A stretch of 32,547 bases of DNA from a virus. Where the stretch lies: positions 1-32,547 of the IMG/VR virus record IMGVR_UViG_3300048912_000049; one strand, given 5' to 3'. The stretch's first letter is position 1, and each line of letters begins with the position of its first letter. Positions 1 through 6,913 of this stretch are shown in pieces. Below the pieces are notes generated by a model. That model saw only the letters and a list, made by a program, of their open reading frames with translations. It did not search any database and had not been told where the DNA came from. The position numbers and the translations under genes are program-made.

Positions 1-90
1 GTTTTAGTGATTATTGTTATTTGTAATCGATATATAGAGGATGAAGAATAATTAAAGGAGGGAAAGGTAGGTAAAATATAGCCTTTCCCA
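1..90. other. Left edge, non-coding, with one hairpin
   Basis: No gene is visible here. GGGAAAGG at 60-67 can pair with CCTTTCCC at 82-89 across a 14-base loop, directly after the stop codon of the minus-strand gene that ends at 91. On the minus strand it could act as a weak terminator, but the T-run after it is poor, so this is only a possibility. Confidence 0.35.
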
Positions 91-1137
91 TTACCTGTAA
101 AAACGCAGCCTTTCCTTGTATGCATTGAGAATGAGTTGTTCAACCAACAAAGGATCAACCTTATCAGGGAATTCTGAATTTTCAGCCAGTCCTTCAACCT
201 CCTTGATAATTTCATCGAGTAATTCACTCACCTCAGAAAATGGCCTTTCCCCACGTTTAACACTCAGTAAAAAGTCAGCATTGCCTAATGGGTATTTCAA
301 ATCACCAATCACGTAGATTTGTTTGAGTTGATAGGCTGCTCTTAGGGCATGACTCATTGCTTTCCAGTCAACCCCTTCGTTCTGCATCGCCAAACGAGCG
401 CGCTCGCCGTACTCGTTCCATTTGGCTGTGAGGAGGCGTTTGAATTCTTCAATTCGCATAGTGGGTTGATAGAGCGATCCAAGAACAGAGTAATACTCCA
501 TCTCAGGACGCCTCACCATAAAGCAATGTTCATTGATGGGGAGATTATTCCATTCGATCGATAGATATCTATCAACAGGCTTTCCATCAATTAAGGCCCC
601 GCCAAAACCGTGGGAAGGAACAGAATGGATAAATTCATAAGTTGTACGGAGAGCGGCTAGACGACTTCCCTTGACTCCGTATTTATTGGCTTGCTTTTTA
701 CAATACCCTAGAAATGCTTTCATGTTCTTTGTATAGAATTCATTCCGTTTAGATCGAATCAAAAGCCACGGAAGATCACCATACAAATAAGCATGAGTTA
801 CATCATTTGAATGGATCATATCCATTGCAATGGTTTCACCTTCAGATAGCATATGCATAAATTTCTGGATGCTATAAATAGTGATTTCAAGATCATTTGC
901 CTTGTTCTTCTCATCTTTACTCTTGACAGGGGCAAATGAGTATTGATCCTTGGCTTTCCCCAGTAACATATTGTTAATGCTCGGTATATAGATACCTTTA
1001 ACGTCAATGTCTGAATCAATTGTATTGGTTCCATACAGATAAGAGCCGTGGAGGGTGACAAACATTAGCTTGTCTTGTGGGGCGGCCTCTCTTTGGAAAA
1101 AGTCAATAGTTTCTTGCAGTATTCTCAGCTTGTCCAC
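91..1137 (-). CDS. Pol-beta superfamily nucleotidyltransferase (COG3541-like)
   Basis: The protein has about 348 residues. The motif GSYLYGTNTIDSDIDVKGI near residue 30 is the nucleotidyltransferase signature: a glycine-serine followed by D-x-D metal ligands (DSDID). Related proteins are annotated as predicted nucleotidyltransferases, and some are placed in RNA-repair pathways next to RNA ligases or Ro-type proteins. It probably transfers nucleotides to an RNA or other acceptor in the cytoplasm, but the substrate is unknown. I chose the GTG at 1137 because AAGGAAGAGAA stands just upstream. An upstream ATG at 1200 would add 21 hydrophobic residues and overlap the promoter. It is transcribed alone and divergently from the accessory chain. 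The possible link to the Ro-like system at 10-17 kb is inference. Confidence 0.75.
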   Translation of the reverse strand: MDKLRILQETIDFFQREAAPQDKLMFVTLHGSYLYGTNTIDSDIDVKGIYIPSINNMLLGKAKDQYSFAPVKSKDEKNKANDLEITIYSIQKFMHMLSEGETIAMDMIHSNDVTHAYLYGDLPWLLIRSKRNEFYTKNMKAFLGYCKKQANKYGVKGSRLAALRTTYEFIHSVPSHGFGGALIDGKPVDRYLSIEWNNLPINEHCFMVRRPEMEYYSVLGSLYQPTMRIEEFKRLLTAKWNEYGERARLAMQNEGVDWKAMSHALRAAYQLKQIYVIGDLKYPLGNADFLLSVKRGERPFSEVSELLDEIIKEVEGLAENSEFPDKVDPLLVEQLILNAYKERLRFYR

Positions 1138-1173
1138 TTCTCTTCCTTTATATAGATAAATAATGCTCACTAA

Positions 1174-1200
1174 AGTATAATAAATAAATGTGAAAGTCAA
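1174..1200 (-). promoter_or_regulatory. Sigma-70-like promoter for the nucleotidyltransferase gene
   Basis: On the minus strand, TTGACT (1200-1195) and TATACT (1179-1174) form -35 and -10 boxes with a 15-base spacer. They lie about 40 bases before the chosen GTG start. The spacer is short, so strength is uncertain. The -10 box is the reverse of an AGTATAATAAAT block like those in the rightward promoters. Confidence 0.45.
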
Positions 1201-1224
1201 CTACTAAAATTAATAAATTAAGTG

Positions 1225-1251
1225 TTGCACAGTATAATAAATAAGTATAAT
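1225..1251 (+). promoter_or_regulatory. Rightward phage promoter 1 (AGTATAATAAAT class)
   Basis: TTGCAC (1225-1230) and TATAAT (1246-1251) flank a spacer that reads AGTATAATAAAT. The same three-part arrangement recurs at 9019, 9662 and 12874. It stands just before the chain of overlapping genes that begins at 1293 and is its likely promoter. Confidence 0.6.
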
Positions 1252-1292
1252 CTGTTTCTAAGATTAAAGTTAACAGAGGATGAGAAAACAAA

Positions 1293-1490
1293 TTGACCAC
1301 TAAGCGCACCAAACACCAGCGTGAACTGTACGAGTTGGCGGGCGAGTTCTTTGAGTTGCGCTCGGCCGCGATAGATTTTCATGAGTTGGCCACCACCACT
1401 CAAAATGAGGGGCTTCGACTTATTGGCGTGAGATTAAAGGCTTACGATGGCGGACATGAAGCAATCAAGCTGGCGGAGAGTGGAGAGTGA
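1293..1490 (+). CDS. Small protein of unknown function, first in the accessory chain
   Basis: The product is a 65-residue hydrophilic protein rich in helix-forming residues (ELAGEFFELRSAAIDFHELA), with no family I recognise. The start is a TTG at 1293. An AGAGGA lies about 13 bases upstream, which is a rather long spacing, so the start is uncertain. Its end overlaps the next start by 4 bases (GTGA), as do most junctions in this chain. That overlap is the main reason to accept it as real. Its codon use is richer in G+C than the replication genes further right. Confidence 0.5.
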   Translation: MTTKRTKHQRELYELAGEFFELRSAAIDFHELATTTQNEGLRLIGVRLKAYDGGHEAIKLAESGE

Positions 1491-1741
1491 AACTTAATAG
1501 AGATCGTATTGAATGGTGGCTTGGGCTGCTTACTATCAATGTTTATTGGCCGAACATTTTATTAAGAAAAAGGCAGTTTCATGCCATTTTTAAAACTCAA
1601 ATCATTTACAGAAATAGGGCTGATTGGGCTTGGGACAGGAGCTGCGTGTTGCAGATTCTGGGGTTTGGTGTTGGTTTCGCATGGAATCATTGTGACAACC
1701 CGAATTACATTTTCAAATCTAATAGTGAGAGCAAGCAATGA
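1487..1741 (+). CDS. Small tryptophan-rich protein, unknown
   Basis: This 84-residue protein starts with GTG inside the stop of the gene before it and ends inside the ATG of the gene after it. Both are 4-base overlaps, typical of translational coupling. It has many aromatic residues (IEWWLGLL, NVYWPNIL) and a short hydrophobic stretch near residues 55-66 (VLQILGFGVGFAW), so it might touch the membrane. A competing reading frame at 1581-1769 has an ATG start but does not fit the chain of overlaps. I recognise no family. Confidence 0.45.
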   Translation: MKLNRDRIEWWLGLLTINVYWPNILLRKRQFHAIFKTQIIYRNRADWAWDRSCVLQILGFGVGFAWNHCDNPNYIFKSNSESKQ

Positions 1742-2430
1742 AAACCAAAACGATCTACGCAGCGATTGATGAATTAAGCCATCTTGCGGATAATTTAGAG
1801 TTGTGTGCATTTGATCTAAACACAGGGATGCTCGATACCTTTATCAAAAGATTGCGGGAGCTCTCCTGCATCCTGCCCGAACCGCAGCCGGTTTATAAAG
1901 AAGGAACGCCCCTGATAGAAATTGCTGCCGATGGTTGGTCGCGTGGTTTTCTTATCGAACAAACAATCAGCGAACTTATTGCACAGGGGTTGCCGTTTGA
2001 GGTTGTTATTCGCAGCCTCGTCGAAGGTTTGTGGACTGAATGGAATGAGAATTTGGACAGCATGAACAAAGCTGAACAAAAGCCGGTGGCGACAGAAATT
2101 TTGCACGAAGCTCTTACCTGTATGGATCGAGCGAGAAATATTCTGACAGATGGAAAACCAACACCAACTAATAATTGGGGAATGTTGGACACACGATATT
2201 TGCGCGAGAGATTGGCCAAAAACTCCCCCACCGAGAGCCGGCCACAGGGTGATGTAAGCATAGATGAAAATTTATTAGATGCTGCGAGGGATTTTTATAA
2301 TCGAACTATCGCAGACCCGGTTGTAATTATTAGGGCTTTTACGCAAGAGAGGCAACAATCTATAGCTGAAGCCGGGGAGCGATTGAGGCTCGCCTTAGTA
2401 GCGCGATTAGGAGAGAGTAAAAATGGGTAA
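1738..2430 (+). CDS. Hypothetical phage accessory protein
   Basis: This 230-residue soluble protein is mostly predicted helical, with no catalytic motif I recognise. A proline-rich segment (LPEPQPVYKEG) near residue 46 looks like a linker between a helical N-terminal part and a middle part that begins IEIAADGWSRG. The C-terminal third (FYNRTIADPVVIIRAF) is another helical block. Start ATG 1738 overlaps the stop before it by 4 bases, and its end overlaps the next start at 2423 by 8. Linkers of this kind and relatively high G+C are common in the variable early regions of temperate siphophages. Confidence 0.6.
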   Translation: MKTKTIYAAIDELSHLADNLELCAFDLNTGMLDTFIKRLRELSCILPEPQPVYKEGTPLIEIAADGWSRGFLIEQTISELIAQGLPFEVVIRSLVEGLWTEWNENLDSMNKAEQKPVATEILHEALTCMDRARNILTDGKPTPTNNWGMLDTRYLRERLAKNSPTESRPQGDVSIDENLLDAARDFYNRTIADPVVIIRAFTQERQQSIAEAGERLRLALVARLGESKNG

Positions 2431-2755
2431 TGCAACGCTTGAGGGCGCTATCGCATATCTGGAGATCAATATTTCTGCATTGATTTCAAACGGAGAATAT
2501 GAGGAAGCAGAAGAGTTAGAGCCGGTATTGAAGTGGTTGAAGTTAAATCAATCGAGCATTCCAGCCACCACCGCAGCGCATGGCGTGCCGGATGACATTT
2601 TAAATTGGATTCAACAAGACCCAAGCGACCGCTGGATAGATAGTTCAACAACCTGGAATGTTGGATACAGAACGGCTTGGGCAACTATAGGCATCATGTT
2701 TGAAAAACATGGATTGCTCAACGCCGCCCCCTCTGCGCGTCAGGAGCCGGAGTGA
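2423..2755 (+). CDS. Hypothetical protein
   Basis: The product has 110 residues. The first 40 form an acidic amphipathic helix pair (LEINISALISNGEYEEAEELEPVLKWL is one region, quoted here only by its ends: LEINIS to LKWL). A second part contains ILNWIQQDPSDRW and WNVGYRTAWATIG, with several tryptophans. It may be a small protein-binding domain, but I recognise no family. The start lies 8 bases inside the gene before it, after AGGAGAGAG, a good ribosome binding site. Confidence 0.55.
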   Translation: MGNATLEGAIAYLEINISALISNGEYEEAEELEPVLKWLKLNQSSIPATTAAHGVPDDILNWIQQDPSDRWIDSSTTWNVGYRTAWATIGIMFEKHGLLNAAPSARQEPE

Positions 2756-3051
2756 TGAGCGGAAAGCCAAGTAACGAAAAGACAGCCGAGCTGTACCTAG
2801 CGCTAAAAAACGCCAGAGAATTGGAAGTTAAACTCAACAAGGAAATGGCAGAAATTGAGCGGCTGCAAGCATCAATTGAATTATGCCGTCGGGAGTCCGC
2901 GACACAGAAAAGGATTGTATTGGATTTGATGAGCAAAATGGATGTTGCAGCTAACGGTAATTATGGATGGGAAAATCGGGTTCTGTGGTTTTTAGCCGAA
3001 TTAACTCGACAAGCAGAGCAAGCACCCCAGCCAGCGAGGAATGAAACGTGA
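2755..3051 (+). CDS. Small coiled-coil protein
   Basis: The 98-residue product is dominated by a charged heptad-like region (residues about 8-60, with NARELEVKLNKEMAEIERLQ as its core) that should form a coiled coil. A C-terminal segment with NYGWENRVLWFLAELTRQ follows, then a proline-rich tail. Start is either GTG 2752 or ATG 2755. I prefer the ATG, which shares bases with the stop of the gene before it. Function is unknown. Similar short coiled-coil proteins are common fillers in early operons of temperate phages. Confidence 0.5.
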   Translation: MSGKPSNEKTAELYLALKNARELEVKLNKEMAEIERLQASIELCRRESATQKRIVLDLMSKMDVAANGNYGWENRVLWFLAELTRQAEQAPQPARNET

Positions 3052-3251
3052 GAATACTTAATAAACCCGAATTGGATTTGTGGCTTGACCAAGCTCGAAT
3101 ACTTGGGCATGACTGTTTAGCAATCAAAGGTCCGGCACTTGACGGCATGACTTACGAAGATGGCGAGCCAGTTTTAAGGCCGGTGAATGTTGCGTGGCGC
3201 AATGTGCATACGGGAGACACCATCGACATTATTTATGGCAACGGATAAGTA
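3048..3251 (+). CDS. Small hypothetical protein
   Basis: The gene encodes 66 residues (stop at 3246-3248). It starts with GTG inside the stop of the gene before it, again a 4-base overlap. The sequence LDLWLDQARILGHDCLAIKG followed by RNVHTGDTIDIIYGNG suggests a compact alpha-beta fold. I recognise no family. The short distance to the next ATG (3252) keeps it in the operon. Confidence 0.45.
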
Positions 3252-3407
3252 ATGAGCTTCGATGACATTCCAGAGGATTATCAAGAAAGTTTTTCGTGCC
3301 CGCAATGCCATCAAGGATCGGTGACGCAAAATATTATTTCCGGCGATTGGGAATGTGATTCGTGTGAATTTAAATCCGCGCCGCAATCAGGAGAGAGTGA
3401 TGAGTGA
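3252..3407 (+). CDS. Very small zinc-ribbon protein
   Basis: A 51-residue protein with two C-x2-C knuckles, CPQC at residues 16-19 and CDSC at about 36-39, about 16 residues apart. This is the pattern of a single zinc ribbon that could bind DNA, RNA or a protein partner. ATG at 3252 follows the stop before it by 3 bases, and the gene overlaps the next by 8 bases (next start at 3400). The short acidic tail ends GESDE. It is small enough to be missed by gene callers, but position and motif support it. Confidence 0.55.
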   Translation: MSFDDIPEDYQESFSCPQCHQGSVTQNIISGDWECDSCEFKSAPQSGESDE

Positions 3408-4395
3408 ACATGAATTAGATGCAGCCTGTAAGGCGCTGTGGGAATGCGAGACACACAAGATGTTGGCAATGGGCGGATACCCTGTCGATTACGAAAGTCA
3501 GCCGGAGACAATAAAGCTGCATTTACGTCGCCAAGTTAGAGCTGTCTTGCAAAATTCCCCCGCGCCCGCTGTCGTTGGTGGTGAGGCTGATCAATGGACT
3601 GAATTTATGCTCAGCGAAGCGCTCGCAACTATTGAAAATGATTATATTGAGGGTGATCTGTCAGCGCTGAGCAAGCCGTCTATAGACCGCCGATATTTAT
3701 GCGTCGAAATGCTTCGCGATCATTTTCGCGGAAGCGCCCCACCCATCATGGAGGCTGAGACTAAACAATTACCAAAAGGACTGATTGAGTTTTTAGATTA
3801 CTCGATAAAGTCTAAACAAGATTTGATGCGAGTGCAGGAAGTCCGCGAGCATATTCGCGATCTGGAAAGATGGAAAGCTGAGCTTTTGGCTTTAGTCGTC
3901 CCACCCATCGTGGATGGGCGGCACACGCCGGAGCCGATTCATCACGACGTGAATGGATGGCCTACGCCTTGGCGTCTGGATTTAAAAAACGGAGGTCTGC
4001 GAGGCGTGTTCAGGGCCGCCAATAGCAAGACTGTTGCTATTGACATGGCGGGTGAGACATACGCCGAAACCGTCGCATTTTTCCGCCGCATAGTGGCGTG
4101 CGTGAATGCTTGTGCGGGAATCGATACCGACTGGCTGGAATCGATGGCGAGCGGTGCGAAAACGCCGCCAAGCTGCGGGAAAGAGCACCAGCTAATCTTG
4201 TGGGATCGCGTCAACACAGCCGAACAACAGCGCGACCGGCTGCTCTCGGCATTACGCAACGCACGTTATCAGCTTGTAGGATGGCAAGGTGAGCCGACCG
4301 AGCATTCTTGTTCGATACATAGAAGCTGCATGGCTGAAATCGACGCAGCCATCGCCGCCGCATCGGGTGAATGCAGAGAACAAGAAAATGCTTAA
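3400..4395 (+). CDS. Mosaic temperate-phage accessory protein
   Basis: The product has about 331 residues. ATG 3400 follows GGAGAGAG; an upstream in-frame GTG at 3355 would overlap the small zinc-ribbon gene heavily and is less likely. The N-terminal third is helical (ELDAACKALWECETHKMLAMG). A middle coiled segment (QDLMRVQEVREHIRDLERWK) follows. Around residues 235-255 stands FFRRIVACVNACAGIDTDWLE, close to a motif (RIVACVNACAGI) seen again and again in accessory proteins of temperate siphophages. The C-terminal part again has a paired-helix region ending in EIDAAIAAASGE. Function is not known for such proteins. Base composition is richer in G+C than in the replication genes. Confidence 0.65.
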   Translation: MSEHELDAACKALWECETHKMLAMGGYPVDYESQPETIKLHLRRQVRAVLQNSPAPAVVGGEADQWTEFMLSEALATIENDYIEGDLSALSKPSIDRRYLCVEMLRDHFRGSAPPIMEAETKQLPKGLIEFLDYSIKSKQDLMRVQEVREHIRDLERWKAELLALVVPPIVDGRHTPEPIHHDVNGWPTPWRLDLKNGGLRGVFRAANSKTVAIDMAGETYAETVAFFRRIVACVNACAGIDTDWLESMASGAKTPPSCGKEHQLILWDRVNTAEQQRDRLLSALRNARYQLVGWQGEPTEHSCSIHRSCMAEIDAAIAAASGECREQENA

Positions 4396-4687
4396 TCAAT
4401 GCGATGGATGTCAACGTGGCTTACCATTGAAGAATGGTAGCCACTATAACCCTGATGGCTCTTATGATTACATCGGTTGTACGAAGAAGCTGTATGTGCA
4501 AGAAGAGTCGAATGAATTAATAAGACGAACTAGAGAAATGCAGAATGAAACCGGATTAGGGGTTGTGTATTGCCGTAACATTATCAAGATGAAGATGTTG
4601 GAAGAAAAAATTAAGTTAAGTAATGAGCTAAACCCTTCCATTAAAGAAATAATCTTGGAGATGTTAGATATCGTTTGGGGAAGATGA
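4388..4687 (+). CDS. Small protein with zinc-knuckle and EF-Ts/UBA-like motif
   Basis: This 99-residue protein overlaps the stop of the gene before it by 8 bases, and ATG 4388 is the first sensible start. The N-terminal part has CDGC at residues 5-8 and a later GC near residue 31, so it may bind zinc. Residues about 47-66 read REMQNETGLGVVYCRNIIK, which resembles the UBA-like N-terminal domain of elongation factor Ts (L-R-x-x-T-G-x-G-x-x-x-C). The likeness suggests an EF-Tu or ribosome-related contact but rests on a short motif only. Composition becomes AT-rich from here onward. Confidence 0.5.
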   Translation: MLNQCDGCQRGLPLKNGSHYNPDGSYDYIGCTKKLYVQEESNELIRRTREMQNETGLGVVYCRNIIKMKMLEEKIKLSNELNPSIKEIILEMLDIVWGR

Positions 4688-4878
4688 TAGTAATGTACAT
4701 CTGCTGGAAATGTCTGCATGTAAATAAAATTGAATCAATGCCGATAGTGAAACACAAGACAGAGCAAGAGTATTTTTATTCTTGCTCAAGTTGTAAATGC
4801 AAAACATTTATGTATGGAACGTTTATCACTTCCATGCCAGTTAGTTTAAGTAAGAGAGAAAGACTAAATGAGTTATAA
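4684..4878 (+). CDS. Small zinc-ribbon protein
   Basis: The product has 64 residues and two cysteine pairs, CWKC near residue 7 and CSSCKC near residue 34, the spacing of a zinc ribbon. The ATG at 4684 overlaps the stop before it by 4 bases. The tail is basic (SLSKRERLNEL). It is the second zinc-ribbon micro-protein in this chain; the partner is unknown. Confidence 0.5.
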   Translation: MIVMYICWKCLHVNKIESMPIVKHKTEQEYFYSCSSCKCKTFMYGTFITSMPVSLSKRERLNEL

Positions 4879-5563
4879 AGAAGAAAATCCTGTTGTAACG
4901 ATAGACAGCAGAAATGAGGAAGTATATTCCCACCCTGCTTATGGTGTTGTTGTGTTAACACATGTTAGCGGAGGTAATGGGGTTTTATTCGGTAGTGATA
5001 TCGGTCATATGGGACGTATGCGTATCTCAGTGTCTCGTTCAAAACTCCACAGACATCTCAGCAATGATTGGATACATGGTGAAGGTGGTTTGCCATTAAT
5101 TGAATTCGAGATGAGTCATGCACAATTTGCAGAATTCATTACAGGTGTTGGGAGAGGGGAGGGAACACCTTGTACTCTTCGTTATGCAGCATCTGGCCCT
5201 ATTGAAGAAATGCCTGCAATCAAATCATTAGAGACTAAGCAGGATTTGTTTAAGCGTGAGATACGGGGTTCTGTAGCTGAGAATTTGCAAGCAGTTAGTA
5301 AACAGATTACCAAGCTTCAGGAGATGATTGACAGTGGAAAATTATCTAAACCTGAATTACGAGAGATTGCAAAAGACCTTCGTAATTATATTGATCGAAC
5401 TCCCGCTGATCTTGAGTTTGTTATTGAACAAAGTGAAGAGGCTTTAGATAAAGCAACGACTCACGCTAAGATCGAAGTTGAAGCGTTTATTGGAGCAAAA
5501 GCACGAAGTTTAGGATTAGAGAGTATTCAACAATTAGCGCAAATTGCTTTGGAAAAAGGATGA
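4868..5563 (+). CDS. Conserved-looking phage protein, unknown
   Basis: This 231-residue soluble protein has a beta-rich first half, with YGVVVLTHVSGGNGVLFGSD near residue 25, then MRISVSRSKLHRHLS. The second half is helical and charged (KQITKLQEMIDSGKLSKPEL, LEFVIEQSEEALDKATTHAK) and probably a coiled coil. ATG 4868 follows AAGAGAGAAAG and lies 11 bases inside the gene before it. No catalytic motif is apparent. The helical tail would suit oligomerisation or partner binding. Confidence 0.6.
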   Translation: MSYKEENPVVTIDSRNEEVYSHPAYGVVVLTHVSGGNGVLFGSDIGHMGRMRISVSRSKLHRHLSNDWIHGEGGLPLIEFEMSHAQFAEFITGVGRGEGTPCTLRYAASGPIEEMPAIKSLETKQDLFKREIRGSVAENLQAVSKQITKLQEMIDSGKLSKPELREIAKDLRNYIDRTPADLEFVIEQSEEALDKATTHAKIEVEAFIGAKARSLGLESIQQLAQIALEKG

Positions 5564-5778
5564 GTGAAGGCTGGACAGTAAACGAGAATGATTTAGCAAT
5601 AGCCAAGAGTGGTATTGAATTACAAGCGCAGGCGTATGGCGTTGACCTGGATGTAAAAGAATTTCGCCTTTTCGTAGATCATATGATCAATGTGGTAGCA
5701 AACCTCTACGCTCAGATTAGGTGGGTACAAAATATTATTCATAAAGAAATTATTGACGGTATAAAAGTAAATGAGTGA
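5560..5778 (+). CDS. Small hypothetical protein
   Basis: The 72-residue product starts in a 4-base overlap (ATGA) with the gene before it. It reads as an amphipathic helical protein (LAIAKSGIELQAQAYGV, FRLFVDHMINVVANLYAQI) without cysteines or membrane segments. I recognise no family. Tight overlap on both sides supports it as a real member of the operon. Confidence 0.5.
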   Translation: MSEGWTVNENDLAIAKSGIELQAQAYGVDLDVKEFRLFVDHMINVVANLYAQIRWVQNIIHKEIIDGIKVNE

Positions 5779-6046
5779 GCAAGTATTAGATTATCAAACG
5801 TTCTGCCCACAAGGCACATCAAAAGAAGATCGTAAACGACTCAATGTTGGAGATATATTCGCTAACCAATCGAAGTGTCTGAAATGTAATGATGTAGTGA
5901 GAAGTCGTAATAGGCATGACTTCAGATCATGCAAATGTGGGAATCTCAGTGTTGATGGTGGTAGTTGCTACTCAAAGAGGCTCTGCCGTGATGTGTGGGA
6001 CACTGTAAAAGATATGTCCATTCTTTATGATGATACTGAGGAATAA
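5771..6046 (+). CDS. Small zinc-binding protein of a common phage/bacterial family
   Basis: The product has 91 residues with the motif CLKCNDVVRSRNRHDF, then SCKCGNLSVDGGSCY. This pattern (C-x2-C, an invariant R-H-D-F, C-x-C-G, then VDGG) belongs to a widespread family of tiny zinc-binding proteins of unknown role in phages and bacteria; I believe it is a DUF family but cannot give the number with certainty. The start is in an 8-base overlap with the gene before it. The cysteines probably hold one zinc ion. Confidence 0.6.
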   Translation: MSEQVLDYQTFCPQGTSKEDRKRLNVGDIFANQSKCLKCNDVVRSRNRHDFRSCKCGNLSVDGGSCYSKRLCRDVWDTVKDMSILYDDTEE

Positions 6047-6047
6047 G

Positions 6048-6587
6048 ATGATTAATAATGAACTACTCAAAAGCATGCTGCACAGCCCTATCTATAACTA
6101 CGCCATCCCAGGTTTAATTTCTTGGATGGTTGGTGAACCGGGTAAGAATGGTTGTGTACGATTGTTTGAAAGCACAAGAAATCATGTTGAACCTGTAACT
6201 CCTCATAGTCATCGCTTTGATCTTCAGAGCTTCGTGATAAGTGGCATGGTCACTAATCGAATATGGAAACCTGCTATCGGTTCATTTGAACACGAAAGAA
6301 CAGATTCTTATTTAATGTCTTTCTTGGAGTACGAAGGATCGGTAGGTGCTTACATCAAGAAAAATCATACTGTAGGGAGTTGGTTGGGGGAGGATGCTCT
6401 TTACAGATCAGGCGATAACTATTTCATGGCAGCAGACGTTATCCATAGTATTTATTTCACCAAAGGCTCGAAAGTATTGATCTTCGAAGGACCGAATAAA
6501 ACAGATAGTTCAATAATCTTGGAGCCATTTGTTGACGGTGAAGTGATAGAAACTTTTAAAGTTGAGCCTTGGATGTTTAAGCGGTAA
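6048..6587 (+). CDS. Cupin-fold (RmlC-like) protein
   Basis: The 179-residue protein has PHSHRFDLQSFVISGMV near residue 50, the H-x-H pair of a cupin metal site, and a later H in ADVIHSIYFTKGSK, which fits the second cupin motif. Length fits a single-domain cupin. Cupins bind a metal and act as dioxygenases, isomerases or mere binding modules, so the substrate cannot be told. ATG 6048 follows GAGGAATAAG; an upstream ATG at 6027 would overlap the gene before it by 20 bases. Confidence 0.55.
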   Translation: MINNELLKSMLHSPIYNYAIPGLISWMVGEPGKNGCVRLFESTRNHVEPVTPHSHRFDLQSFVISGMVTNRIWKPAIGSFEHERTDSYLMSFLEYEGSVGAYIKKNHTVGSWLGEDALYRSGDNYFMAADVIHSIYFTKGSKVLIFEGPNKTDSSIILEPFVDGEVIETFKVEPWMFKR

Positions 6588-6591
6588 GTGT

Positions 6592-6891
6592 ATGCAAGAG
6601 TTGATAGAAGTTATAAGGGAATTACAAGAGAATATCATAAATATCAATAAGGCTATCCCTATTGATGTGGCACTGTGGGATTCTGACACGATAGCAACCT
6701 ACCTACGTCGTTCACCACGCTCGATGAAGAACATAACACCTCTACCAGACTTCCCAAAACCAATTGTACTTCCAAGCGCAGGTAATGGAAGAAACGTAAT
6801 GAAGTTGTGGAAGGCAGTAGAGGTGATTAGTTGGACTGAAGGTTATCAACAGAAGGAAGAGGGGAGAAGGGGAAGAAGAAGGGTTAATTAA
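6592..6891 (+). CDS. Putative excisionase / AlpA-like DNA-binding protein
   Basis: The product has 99 residues. After a helical leader, the segment WDSDTIATYLRRSPRSM, then PDFPKPIVLPS and later LWKAVEVISWTEGY, matches the layout of MerR-like winged helix proteins such as AlpA and Xis: a helix-turn-helix, a wing with F-P-x-P, then a W-x-x-x-E-V-x-x-W end. The tail is strongly basic (GRRGRRR). It lies directly beside and convergent with the integrase, sharing a terminator with it, which supports a role as recombination directionality factor. ATG 6592 is chosen because an upstream start at 6562 lies in the cupin gene. Confidence 0.6.
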   Translation: MQELIEVIRELQENIININKAIPIDVALWDSDTIATYLRRSPRSMKNITPLPDFPKPIVLPSAGNGRNVMKLWKAVEVISWTEGYQQKEEGRRGRRRVN

Positions 6892-6893
6892 AA

Positions 6894-6910
6894 GGGAGGC
6901 TTTGCCTCCC
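6894..6910. terminator. Bidirectional terminator between convergent genes
   Basis: GGGAGGC pairs with GCCTCCC across a 3-base loop. Reading rightward it is followed by TGTTT; reading leftward it is followed by TTTTAATTAA. It lies between the convergent excisionase-like gene and the integrase, so it can stop transcripts from both sides. Confidence 0.75.
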
Positions 6911-6913
6911 TGT

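Noticed and set aside
1581-1769. Rightward 62-codon frame overlapping 1487-1741 and 1738-2430
   Set aside because: It overlaps the next gene by 32 bases and breaks the chain of 4-base overlaps, so the other frame is preferred.
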